DNA of 64,000 nt, taken from the NCBI GenBank assembly GCA_025084515.1, contig JAJAGP010000099.1, positions 372,001-436,000 of the forward strand, given 5' to 3'. The first letter of the stretch is position 1, and every line of letters starts with the position of its first letter. This document shows, in pieces, positions 43,958 through 54,104 of this stretch. Position numbers and translations under genes: made by a program. The notes beneath the pieces are model-generated. The model did no database searches and was not told the DNA's origin. It saw only the letters and a program-made list of their open reading frames with translations. This DNA is from Ancistrus triradiatus. Its lineage: Eukaryota > Chordata > Actinopteri > Siluriformes > Loricariidae.

Positions 43958-46900
43958 TAGAAGAATATTTTAGTTCTCAATGACTTGTTTTGGTTAGGTT
44001 AGAGAATGTTGTAGTGTTTATCTGAAAACAAGTATTTTAATTTTTTTCCAAGGTTAGGAATGTGAATTTCAGTGAAAGGCATGTGGTCTAATTTTAATTA
44101 ATACACCTACAGAAAGTCTTCAGCACATTCCTAATGCAGCCCACCTGTTCATCAGGAAACGCTCACTGCAATGTTCATTTTTCTACCGTGGATTCCAGGT
44201 GGTGGGTTATTACTTTTTACTCTTTTAGGTACAACTTTAACGGACATAATCGTTACAGAACCATCGCTTCGGCTCCGTCTCGCCTGCAGATAATGACTAT
44301 CTGAGTGGCAATGGCTCTGTTAAACCTGTAATGACTGGAGGGTCACCTCTGCTTTGGGAGCATAATGTCTTAATGGGCTTTTGGGTCTTTAAAGGATCGT
44401 TATGGAGCTATGCCTCACTTGCTTCCTCAGCATGGCCAGCGTCTGGGCAGGACTCATATTTATGCAACGAGCCACAGTCTGAACTGCAGCCTTAATCTGA
44501 AGCACCATCCTTCAGGGAAGGGTAAAGTGGAACGGTTATAGATTCTGGATCTATTTGGGTTTTATAAACAACTGTTTAAATCAAGGCTGATTTCTGTAGT
44601 TGTTCCAACGGCTTCCAACGGGTCCTCCATCTGGAGCATACGTAAAGAGTTTGTCTTGTTTTAAGTTGTGCATAATTACAACTAGTGCTGCAGAACCCAG
44701 CCAAAGCCCAGCAGTCTATTATCATGATCAAGTCAGAGTGCTTTAGGCTCTGTGTCAGTACATCATGTGGAAATTTCATCGCAAATATGGAAAAGTACCA
44801 AACCTCAAAACTTTTTTTCCAGCCTATGCAGTCATGCATCAGACTGACACTATCATTAAGCCACATGCGTGATTATAAGCCTCATTAACCTGTCAATCAA
44901 CAGCTAGATGCTCACGCAGACACGTCCCCTCGGTGTGCGGGTTCAGGCTCGACACGATCAATCGAGGCTGAATTATTGCTGCTCAGAGCTGAGACTCAAT
45001 TACCACTCAGACCCCATTAATTGAGTGCGTTGAACCCAGATGCAGACGAATCACGCCCATTTGCGGAGCTTCAGAATAAGTAATATTAATGAGATACTAA
45101 ATTGAGGCTCTAATGACATTATAAATCAACAAGAAATCAGCTTAAAAACAGGAACACATTCCTCAGAGACGGGGGCAGGCGGAGAACGTGATGAAAAACT
45201 TATTGCTTAGTAAAGTCACAGAGATGCTTACATTCTCAATACATCAATCAGCGTGGGAGCGCTGATACACACTCTGTTGACCATGCAGTATTGTGTAGAA
45301 GTTTATAGAAAAGTACTTGCAAATAACAAAAGCAAATATCATTTCACTGCTTGCATTAGCTGTGGAATTTTTATTATGTGATGTTTTCCATACATCAATT
45401 CCATCCGACTGCCTAGTTTCCTCAGAAGTGCTCCGTATTCACCTAGCAGATCTCTTTCTCCACCTAATTCTGCCATTATGACAGATCTGTGCCAGATCTA
45501 TAGACGGATGAGATGCTGAAGTAATAGCAGCACAGCTCTCAGCAGCCCACGATTGATAGGTTTAGACCCAAAGAATGGGCTGAAATGTTATTTGTCTAGG
45601 ACTTTTATATGGATCACATTCCCACAAGGCTCATATGTTGTATATTTTTGTGGTCCAAACCCAAGCTTGCTAACCTTGCGATGTTATACTTCACCCAACG
45701 TGGTATTTTTTTTCAGTATTTCAATGCAGACCGAATAACAATATAGCACGTTTGCATGAATGTTGGGGCTTAATACAGATTAGCATTTCATATGAGACGT
45801 TATGCAAAAGTACTTTTTACATATGTAAAGCTGCTTTTATCCCACTTTCGTTACCATTAAATATGCCCAAACATCAGAGCTGTGTTTCGTTATGAACTAA
45901 AATACGTTTCTTGTGCTTCCCTTAATTAATTCCAATGAAACAGAAAGCAGAGCCGTTGGCAATGACAAACATTGTTTCTGGTTCTGAGCACCACCCCAGT
46001 TCTTCTATCTTCAAACACAGCTTGCACTAGAAACTTATGTCCTTTTTTAATAATGAGATTGTCTAGCCTTGGGATGCATGTTGGCTCTTAAAGGAAAAAA
46101 CGCTTTCTTTTCGTGGCTAAGATTATAAAAGCAGAACCATCTGAATGTCATTGGTTAGGGTGTGGGGTTTAATGGCGATCCATACTGCCTACAAACTGAT
46201 CAGGTTATGATTACAATATGTCCATTGCTTTTTCTGTAGTGCCACAGCAAGGTGTAGCTACAGGATAGACAATTGATTCTGATCTCTGAAGTCCTCTGTA
46301 ATTTCAAACTCCTCTTAAACCCGATGACCGATGTACAGGCGCTTCTCAAAAATAAGAGTCTTTCATCTAAGTGGATAAGTGGCTCATCGCTACAAGCTAA
46401 GACTTGCAAGCTGACAGTTTGACTGGGAAAGTTCTGTTTTTTTCTGAAAAAAGTGCCGTCTGGGCTAGCCTTGCTGTCTCTAACAGTATGCCTCACACAG
46501 AGCTATGGGACAGACAGCTGCCTGAGGGTCCAAGTTTTGAGAATTCCTCGAATAGTGATGATTGAAGTCCCCAAAAATCACACATCACACTCGACAGGTG
46601 GGCAATGTACAGGTATTTCTCAAAACAGAGCCTCCAATCCAAGTGAGTGAGTACTGTATCACAGAGGTGTAGTAGCTGCTTGGGATCCAAGTATCAATCT
46701 CGGGGCTTCCAATTCATCACAAAAGTCAAAATGAGGGAATGCCTCTAAAACCTGGCCAATGTACAGGGATTTCTCGAATCAAGAGTCCTAATTCTCATCA
46801 TTTTGGAGCTTTATGGCTAAGCGTGTGGATTAGGGAAGTTATTTGTGTTATAAATGTCATGCAGGGAAATGTCAAAGTCACTGCAGCACACACTCACTGA

Positions 46901-47083
46901 CAATTAGTGTGCATAGCGACAGATTAGCTACAGTGGTATACCTACCTAAAGAATGATGTGATGAGGCGGTGAGCTTGAACCAAGAATAGCAAGATGGATG
47001 ATGGGAGTAACTGGAGTGGTCAGAATGTATTTCGGAACAGTTTTCTAATAATAATGATAATTAATTTATTACAATTATTATTA
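43958..47083. other. Long low-repeat intronic stretch; candidate regulatory DNA
   Basis: Three kilobases with no clear transposon. 44200-44520 and 44880-45150 look least like repeats, with balanced composition and several attaatt and taatga motifs of homeodomain type. 46330-46790 has three loose copies of a 'gtacagg..tttctc' phrase (46333, 46607, 46762). No exon found. Confidence 0.3.
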
Positions 47084-48600
47084 TTAGGTAATGGAGGCCA
47101 AACTTCTGAGGCCACCATTGAAAAGGCATCTATTTTGTAGTTTCCACAATTTTATCATTACAATGTTTTTCATCACAAATCACATAGTCAGCAGAACAAT
47201 TTTCAGAATCAGTTTGCATTTGGTATGTTCCCCTTTTGCTGTAATGACAGCACACTCGAGCTGGCATGAACTGAACAAGTTTGTGCAAAATCTGATGCTC
47301 CATGTTATCCCAACATTATTGCCAAGAGAATCTTGTGATGTTACTGAAAGCTTGGCTTTTTCTGTCTTCAAGTGCCACCATCAAATGTTGTGTGACACAT
47401 TTTGTTGACCAAAGTCCGGACATTACCATAGTCACATAGTCTTTTTATGCTACTGGGATGTAAATATAAAGGGTATTTTCACAAGAATGTGAACGATACA
47501 TAAATGAGTTCGAGATAATTCTGAAACCCAAGTAGATATCTACCATCTACACAGCATCCGAAGCCTAAACTGTTAAACATATCACACACTCCAGGAAACA
47601 CACAACACCGTGGTTCTTCAGTTACTGATGAATTTATTCTTCTTTTGAACTTATTGCTCTTCACAGTCATCAAATCCACCATCAAACGGTTCAAATATAT
47701 GACAGTGTAGCTAGGGAACAAGCACATATTAACAATCACACACTGTAGAACCAAAATATAAATGAGCACGATGGAATATAAGCATAAATAAACATACCTT
47801 TTCTGGCTGCACACAGCCAACAGGGAATGAGTCCATTTGAAGCAACACTCATTTTCAGAACTGGCAATGCAATATCACCTTTTAAACACTTTAAGCAGAC
47901 TACAAACTTTTCCATTTCACGTCTCTTCTTGGCAGAGACATTTGCGACACCTGAAGTTTTCACAGTGAAGACACAGCTGTGTCTGAAATACATTCTTGCT
48001 CCCTCTTTAGTCTCCCTACTTCCTCCTTAGTAATGCGCTATTTTAGAGATAGTTTAGTTGACCAAGTAGCACTGAAAAGACAACTGAAATCTGAAACTTC
48101 CTGATCATAAACACATCGTTGACTGAGTAAAAGTTAGTAAATGCACTGTGCTGTTTGTGTGTGGCTGGTTTGTGCAGGTGTTGCCATCCCACACTGCGCA
48201 AGTGTAAATGTGATGGAAACAGAATCGGTTAAATGAGACTGATCACCAGTTATGGCTGATCACACTGACAAACGGGCGATTCCACTCACCAGCCGATCGA
48301 TTGGTGCATTGACATATCTTTAGTTTATATTGTACAACATGATTTTAAATGCTTGTTCAGTTCTTTAATATTACATGTGGGTTACATAACAGCCAAATAG
48401 GGCGGGTCCAATATATTTTCTCACAGTCTCTACAAATGCTACACTATTGCTACCACATTATTAATACGGATAGTACATTCCCTGTCCCTTTTGCTGGTTA
48501 TTGTCTGAATGCAGTATTAGATCTTCGGTGTTTGGACATCATATGCTGCTGTACTCATTCCTCACTTTTGGATATTAGTGCACATGAAGTTGATGATGTT
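47084..48600. other. Intron before the transmembrane exon
   Basis: Contains AT-rich and possibly mobile-derived parts (47210-47420), none assignable. Several short frames here show no known similarity. A good polypyrimidine tract leads to the tandem acceptor at 48616-48621. Confidence 0.3.
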
Positions 48601-48615
48601 GTGTGTCTCCTGTCT

Positions 48616-48622
48616 CAGCAGA
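48616..48622 (+). promoter_or_regulatory. ncam2: Tandem NAGNAG splice acceptor of the transmembrane exon
   Basis: Two acceptors abut: CAG at 48616-48618 and CAG at 48619-48621, after the pyrimidine-rich tctcctgtct. Use of the second gives Ile-Thr-Asp-Ser across the junction; use of the first inserts one Ala (Thr-Ala-Asp-Ser) without changing frame. NAGNAG acceptors are a known source of single-residue isoforms. Which site dominates cannot be told from sequence. Confidence 0.7.
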
Positions 48623-48826
48623 CTCCCTGTTCAGCAGCCTCGGCCTGGGTGCTGTAGTCGGCTTGGGACTGGCAGGCCTGCTGCTGCTGCTGGTGCTGGT
48701 AGACATCAGCTGCTTCTTTCTCCGCCAGTGTGGTCTGCTCATGTGCATCACCCGCAAGCTGTGCAGCAAGAAAACTGCCACCAGTGGCAAGAGCAAAGAG
48801 ATAGAGGAAGGCAAAGCTGCCTACCT
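48622..48826 (+). CDS. ncam2: ncam2 exon: transmembrane helix and membrane-proximal cytoplasmic tail
   Basis: This 205-bp exon (phase 1 in, phase 2 out) encodes DSLFSSLGLGAVVGLGLAG followed by a leucine-rich helix, then DISCFFLRQCGLLMCITRKLC and KSKEIEEGKAAY. It supplies the single membrane-spanning segment and the basic stop-transfer region. The juxtamembrane cysteines (in SCFF, RQCG, LLMC and KLC) are where palmitoylation is known in NCAM-family tails; that is family knowledge, not shown here. The acceptor is a tandem cagcag, so the exon may start at 48619, adding one Ala. The donor gtgagt follows TAC CT; the last exon's first C completes Leu. The helix is coded largely by CTG repeats, making this part unusually GC-rich for the window. 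Confidence 0.95.
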
Positions 48827-49854
48827 GTGAGTGTCCTTGATGCCGCGTGTGGTGGCATGATTTGTGGTTTGTTTCCATTTTCTATTCCGTTCCTCATTCC
48901 CTTTCACCCACGCATGCACAGTTCTTTTACTTTATACAATTGATTCATTATTTGCATTCATTTTGCCTGCATTACGCATGCCGTCTTCAATGTTCTGTTC
49001 CATTTGCTGTGTGTCATTCTCATTTCCATGCAACTAGGAACAATGTGGTACATTACAGCCAGTACTTCCTTACATGAGTCACGCTTTACTCTGTATCACA
49101 TAAGCTCTGTATCTGTGGCATAACACCAAGCAAATACGTTCACTCTACCGAGACTCTGACCTTTTGTGGAGGCGCTTTATCTAACTTCTCCATGCCTGGT
49201 GCTGAACAAGTGTCTGCTCTCCAGTCATGTAATGTGTCTGTGAGATGTCCCCTAGCTGCTAGGAATCAAATCCTGTCACGTTTGATTGGACCTGAGTACA
49301 GGGGGATTAGGGGGCAATATTGCCTTCAACTCCAATAACAAGAAGCATGGCTTTAAAAGAGGTCTTTGATACTCTCATCCACAGGCTTTGTGAAGACCAT
49401 CAGATCCACCCCCTCTGACTACCCTCTATAGAAAAAGCCTACCTTCTAGTAACCTTGTTAGAGCAATGACACTCCGTGTGAACACTACAAAGACAAACAA
49501 GACAGAAACTGATAATACCACGACCATCAAATTATCTTCATGCAACGACTAGGCACACCACACCATGACATTAGAGTCACTCTTCCAACAGAATTACTCT
49601 GCAAGCAATTTGGTGTCTCGTCCCACCAGGGGACCCATAAAGGAGGTCAAGGTAGGGATTATTTCAAGGACCTTGTGTAGGCAGGGAACCCTAGGGAACA
49701 GAAATCACACATGGTGGAGATCATTAAACTGTCAGGGAACCCATAATTCATACTGTAGCTCCCATGTCCCAAATGTCAGGTAAAAAATGTGACTTGGACT
49801 CACTGGTGGTACGTACCAGCTGTGTCCTGTCCCAAGAAAGCGCTCATTGAATAC

Positions 49855-50372
49855 ATTTACATGCGCTTAACAATCCGATAACTGCAGAAAAGCAGATTTT
49901 GCCAGTATTCCGATCAAGGAGTATACATGCACTTGAGTAATCAGATAAAGGGAAACCTCTGGGTTTAGATGATCTCACAGAAAGATGTGACGTAAACTTC
50001 AATTTTTAATATTAAGTAATGAAATTCTTCATTTTCTAGAGTATATATTGTGTTTCAGAGTCTCAACAGAGTTTTTGTTTAGTGGGCGTTTTAACATTTA
50101 ATTCCACGGTTGCCAGATCCCACGATAGAATACCTCACCTGGTCTATGTAAATGAGCCCAAAAGAATTGAAATCTCTAAGAATAAGCGGACCTGGCAACC
50201 ATGTTTTTTGGGTAGGTGGTATACATGCTATTAGTACTTCGATTACTGGGGTAAAATCCAGCTCTCTTTATTGGATTAATTTCTAGATCGGAGTATGCTG
50301 TATATATGACCACTTGAATAATCGGATAACTCCAGAAATCTGACTATAATCAGATTATTAAGTGCATGTAAT
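49855..50372 (+). repeat. Dispersed repeat R3, copy 2
   Basis: Collinear with 28627-29232. It starts 'ttacatgcgcttaacaatcc' and ends 'cagattattaagtgcatgtaa', inverted versions of one another, so R3 may be a MITE-like element. Confidence 0.65.
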
Positions 50373-50936
50373 GCAGTAGAAAGAGGAGAATGGCAATAAG
50401 TAAGGATCATGACTTACTGAGACGCTACAACACAGGTTAGCTTCAGACAGAACACTCTGGCTGCTGCGTGTCCAATAGCATGCTTCGTAATAACTTTATT
50501 AGAAACATAACACAGACAGAAAACGCAGAAGCTGATAATAACATAGCAATACCGTACACTAAAAATTACCTTCATGCAACTAATGGACACGTGACATTAC
50601 GCTCGTTATCCCAGAAAATTACCCTGCAATCTTCAGTTCAGTGTCATGTTCCACCAGGGGACCGATAGCGCAGTTCAAGATGGGGATTATTTAAAGGACC
50701 TTGTGCAGGTAGTGAATGCTAGAGAACAGAAATCACCTATGGTGTTGGGCTCAGATCATTAAGCTGTCAGGGAAGTTACGATGCATATTGTATTTCCTAT
50801 GAACCAAACCCCAGGTAAATGATGTGCTTGGATTAAAAGAAAAATGGCACTGAAAGAGGAGAAACTTTGATACTCTCTAGCACAGGTTGTGGAATGACGA
50901 ACAGATTCACCTCCTCTGGCTAGCCTCTCTCAGTCT

Positions 50937-51075
50937 CCCTAACCCTAACCCCGGCCTGAAGAAGTCACTTAGATGCGTGACGAAACGTTTCTCCCACAAA
51001 ACCTTATGTAAAGATGAACAGATTCAACTTCTGGGATTTTCTTACCTGGATTATTGAGCATGCATCAAGACATCA
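50937..51075 (+). repeat. Retroelement 3' tail with a hammerhead-like core
   Basis: The phrase 'cctgaagaagtcacttag', 'atgcgtgacgaaacgttt' is followed by 'gaacagattcaacttctggg' and 'ttacctggattattgagcat', a combination common at the ends of fish retroelements. Penelope-like elements are known to carry hammerhead ribozymes with such a core. Assignment to that class is inference. Confidence 0.45.
50956..50989 (+). ncRNA. Hammerhead-ribozyme-like core
   Basis: CTGAAGA (50956-50962) fits the invariant CUGANGA. GTCAC (50964-50968) pairs perfectly with GTGAC (50977-50981) as stem II. GAAA (50982-50985) follows, then CGTT, which could make the two-base stem III and the cleavage site of dimeric hammerheads. 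The flanks do not form a clear stem I, so activity is doubtful. Confidence 0.35.
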
Positions 51076-51092
51076 GGGTTTTGAATCTGATG

Positions 51093-51345
51093 TGGGCAGA
51101 TACAGGGAGCCAGTAAAGACAACGTACACGAGAAAACCAGACATGCTGCTGCATTCTGAATCAGTTGCAGGGGTCTGATTGTACACATGGGAAGACCAGT
51201 CAGAAGAGCACTGCAGTAATCTAGTTTTGATACAACAAGAGATCCCCTGATGTTGTAGAGGAGACCCCTGCATGACTGGGTCAGTTTGGCAATCTGATCA
51301 GAGAAACGTGGTTGGTTATCAAAGATAACTCCAAGGTTTCACCAT
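51093..51345 (+). repeat. Fragment of a common fish repeat
   Basis: 'acagggagccagtaaagaca', 'gctgctgcattctgaatcag', 'aagaccagtcagaagagc', 'actgcagtaatctagttttg' and 'aagataactccaaggttt' in order. I recognise the phrase set as a dispersed fish element but cannot name its class. Confidence 0.45.
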
Positions 51346-51639
51346 GACTCTCAAATTCTGTTGCCACAAGTGGACACACTGCTACATGAGGTCAATCATC
51401 CCAACAGAATTAAACTGAAAGCTTCAGTTCAGTCATATCCCATAAGGGGACTTATAAAGGGGGTCAAGTTGGAGCTTAGAGAAGAGAAATCATATAGTTC
51501 ATTACACTGTCAGAGCATCCCCATTTCATAGCAGAGCTCATGTCTCCCAAAAGTGAGTTAAATGATGTGAATGGAAAGTGCTTGTTTTGGACTGATCTAC
51601 GGCTTGTACCTGCTGTTTGTCTTTCTTGTCTCTCTCCAG

Positions 51640-51754
51640 CAAGCTGCCACTAAAGGAGGAAAATGGCAAAGAGTCCCTTAAACCAGATACGATCGAGATA
51701 AAAGTCCACGGTGACAACAGCCTGCGTACAACGCCGGACGACAGCAAAGCGTAA
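51640..51754 (+). CDS. ncam2: ncam2 terminal coding exon: distal cytoplasmic tail and stop
   Basis: This is the coding part (115 bp) of the last exon, after a ctctctccag acceptor. It begins in phase 2: C completes the Leu codon left by the exon ending at 48826. The product is KLPLKEENGKESLKPDTIEIKV, a short variable stretch, then TPDDSKA and TAA at 51752-51754. This closely tracks the end of mammalian NCAM2. In mammals about 40 residues (an acidic, NETTPLTEPE-type segment) separate the previous exon's AAYL from KLPLKEEN; here the two exons join directly in frame. I see no hydrophobic or enzymatic feature. The tail is acidic and presumably unstructured. Confidence 0.95.
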
Positions 51755-51898
51755 TGGAGGAGACTCCGTGCACTTCTGGAATATGCACGAGCTACCCAGA
51801 CACCAAAACAGCAAAAACCCGGCAAGTTAATGTGAATACAAACAAGAACAAGTCCCTTGTTAGAGACTGATTGTCAGGGGGTATCTACAGAGAAACTG

Positions 51899-51906
51899 TG
51901 TAAATA
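51899..51906 (+). promoter_or_regulatory. Pumilio-type element in the ncam2 3'UTR
   Basis: The sequence TGTAAATA matches the Pumilio recognition element UGUANAUA and lies 145 bases after the stop codon. An 8-mer can occur by chance; position in a probable 3'UTR of a neuronal mRNA is the only support. Confidence 0.35.
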
Positions 51907-53107
51907 TATGAAAAAAGGAAAGGCCACCCAGCAGTTTTTTTGTGATACATCTTTCAGAGGAGGCCTTTCTACAGAAAGGCTCTTATCTGTGATTGTCTCT
52001 CTCTTTCTTTTGCTTTGAGCTGATGCTTTGAGTGTGATTCTCTGTTACCAGAAGCGGTCGCATATGTGTCCCCTGCTCCACTCTTTCTCTTGCTGTTAGG
52101 TCTAAGCCACAACCACATGAATTCTTCAGAGAACTCTCGAATGCACACACACATTCTGTCAATACACGGCGCTCTTCTGTATATTCTTTGTGTTAGACAC
52201 AAAGGATTAGATTGAATTACACTGACCTCTTTGTGGACTCCCCGTTCCAATGTGTGTTGTGGTATTAGGTAACTGTGGTGTATTTCTTTTCTTGCCTTTT
52301 TGCCCCCTGCAACATTCTCCTCTGACAGTTTATTAGTGTGTGAGCAGTGGCTGAATAGCTGTGGCATCAGAGGGACGTCCCCTGGCTTTGTCCACACATT
52401 CCTACATTCATGGTTTGCACTAAAGCTAAATACGTTGTCCCTTCTCATTAAGTGTCTTTTAACCGATAGGAGGTAAACAAGAGAGATGCAATTAATTCCA
52501 GGCCATTACATTCCGAGTAATTCGGATCCCATAGTATGAAACTGAAATTCTATATTGCTTGATTGTCTCGGCAATGGTAAAGGAAATGTTTTTTTTGTTA
52601 TTTGTTATGTTACTGAATGTGAATTGCCCGATGTTTCTGAAGATCTATATGTCAAAGAGAGCGGTAATTTAGGAGTATGGTGGTGTGACAGACTGTCAAA
52701 ATGTGTAAAATATAAAGGACGCAAAAGGAAAAAATGTGAATCCCAAGTGTTGTGCATTTGAAAAATACATTTTTTGTGAAAATATGAAGGTGCAGAAAAT
52801 GTGATCTGCTCAAGCGTATCAGTGTAAATACACATATCGGTTTTGCAAGGGGAAGCTGGGGCGAAAGGCACCGTTCACGTCTTGTATTCGTGTAACACAG
52901 ACTTTGAATTATTTGCCAATTTGCATAACATCTGCATTGCTTGAATACAGCCCCTGTTAATATGTCAATAATATGGCTTGACTGAGACAGTTTGACAGTT
53001 TGAGGTATCGTTCTCTGCAACTCTGGGTTACAGTCTACCTTTTGCTGGTTCTGTTGCATAACCTATTTTTCAAGGCACTCGGCTCTAGCTCATGAGAGGA
53101 GTCTAAA

Positions 53108-53113
53108 AATAAA
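53108..53113 (+). terminator. ncam2: Polyadenylation signal AATAAA for ncam2
   Basis: This is the first AATAAA after the stop codon, within ctaaaaataaacaaaag. I saw no AATAAA or ATTAAA between 51755 and this point. No strong downstream GU-rich tract is obvious, so distal sites may also be used. Confidence 0.5.
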
Positions 53114-53130
53114 CAAAAGTGAAGGGAACC

Positions 53131-54100
53131 CTGAAAATAGAATTAACATGACAGAAGAATGCATCTATGATCATGATGTGCCATGACATGCCTTTGAGGT
53201 AGGTAGCTGATATTACCAGTCAGGAATAATATGGCATAGAAAATGGCAAGAACAGCGTCACATGCCTAACCTTGTGAACTTTTTAATATACTGTCGTGAC
53301 AAATCTGGAACCTTTGTGAATATGTCCAGACTGTCTAAATATCTAAAAGTATCACACTGGTTGGTCCAGAGAGATTAGCCGCAGTCACAGGTTCTACTTC
53401 CTTACATTGCAAACTGACAAGGGTGCCATATGAACTGGTGCTATATAGGCACTTTGGCACCGGAGGATGTGTTTCGTAGGTCTTAGAACTCTATCCCCTT
53501 TGCCGAGTGTTGGCACCGCAGGAACTGGGGAAGATTGTAGTTCTTAGAATGCAATATAGCTCCTACTTCAAAGTAGGATCTTTTCTCAGTGCATAGTGAT
53601 CCAAGTATGCGGCGACTAGTCCAGACGTAGCGATGCAAATGGATTGGTAAAAGGCACAAGTGCCAGTGTTGAGCTCAATCGCCATGTTTAAATATACTGT
53701 TACACAGGTGGCCATATCAACAACAAATCGTCATGGTTGAAATAGAAAAAAACACAGACAATGGACAGCCAGTGAAGTCTAGACTTTGTTGAGTGAGGAT
53801 GCGACTGAGGATGTGCAACACGATTGAATCATCTAAGTCAAATTCACGTGGCTTACATCACTTCAGCATCACACAGCGCTTTGTGCAAACCAAAAAAAGG
53901 CTCTGGAATGAATGTAGTTCTCAGGGGAGCTCTGTGTGCAGGTCCTCCCAAACTTGTAACTAGTAGAACTGTTTGCTGTGAAAGCACTTTATGTGAAAGT
54001 AATCGTGAGGGTCGTTGTGCTAATACAAGGCTGTAGTGAGGATAAGAATCCTTTAAGGCCTGAGCGGAGCATGTGGGATGGAGAGAGCAACATTCAGTCT
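53131..54100. other. Sequence downstream of ncam2, no gene recognised
   Basis: 53440-53560 and 53880-53960 have 'gtagttctta' and 'ggaact' type phrases that may be a decayed mobile element. No coding similarity. Confidence 0.3.
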
Positions 54101-54104
54101 GTAA

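Larger units (their letters stand above)
49335..51595 (+). repeat. Degenerate repeated modules filling the last intron
   Basis: One module of about 350 bp occurs at 49440-49800, 50466-50830 and, shortened, 51395-51590: 'ccaccaggggaccc', 'gggattatt..aaggaccttgtg', 'gaacagaaatcac', 'cattaa.ctgtcagggaa'. A second module ('ggtctttgatactctcatcc' with 'actttgatactctctagc') is at 49340-49435 and 50845-50935. A copy of R3 lies between. This intron is where the mammalian cytoplasmic exon would be expected. Confidence 0.6.
1..53130 (+). other. ncam2: ncam2 gene, 3' portion (locus span inside the window)
   Basis: The window opens inside an intron of ncam2 and runs through its last exon. NCAM2 is a neural, homophilic cell-adhesion protein with five Ig domains, two FN3 domains, a transmembrane helix and a cytoplasmic tail; in mammals it acts mainly in olfactory and other axons. 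Assignment to NCAM2 rather than NCAM1 rests on diagnostic stretches: SWEGNP, DFGRYNCTA, FQEFILA, KPDSHGGVPI, NLEPNTTYE, RQCGLLMCIT, KEENGKE, TIEIKV and the C-terminal DDSKA. Intron sizes in order are 157, 5985, 2465, 1488, 7541, 28506 and 2813 bp. The promoter, the signal peptide and Ig1-4 are outside the window. The 3' limit is set by the first AATAAA and is approximate. A GPI-anchored isoform is known in mammals; I could not find its terminal exon here. Confidence 0.93.
51755..53130 (+). other. ncam2: ncam2 3' untranslated region (approximate extent)
   Basis: About 1.37 kb between the stop codon and just past the first AATAAA. Unlike the introns it contains none of the dispersed repeats seen elsewhere in the window, which is consistent with transcribed, constrained sequence. 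It holds UGUAAAUA at 51899-51906. The true cleavage site, and any longer 3'UTR, need transcript data; the next kilobase downstream also lacks recognised repeats. Confidence 0.6.

Noticed and set aside
47091..47408. 105-codon open frame on the + strand in the large intron
   Set aside because: No similarity to NCAM or other known domains; possibly mobile-derived but with no ends or motifs to support it.
49381..49430. Candidate for the missing cytoplasmic exon (a frame reading RSTPSDY)
   Set aside because: No acceptor in the right phase and the stretch belongs to the repeated 90-bp module also present at 50845-50935.
51969..52448. 159-codon open frame on the - strand
   Set aside because: It lies antisense within the ncam2 3'UTR, has no family resemblance and low-complexity composition; a chance frame.
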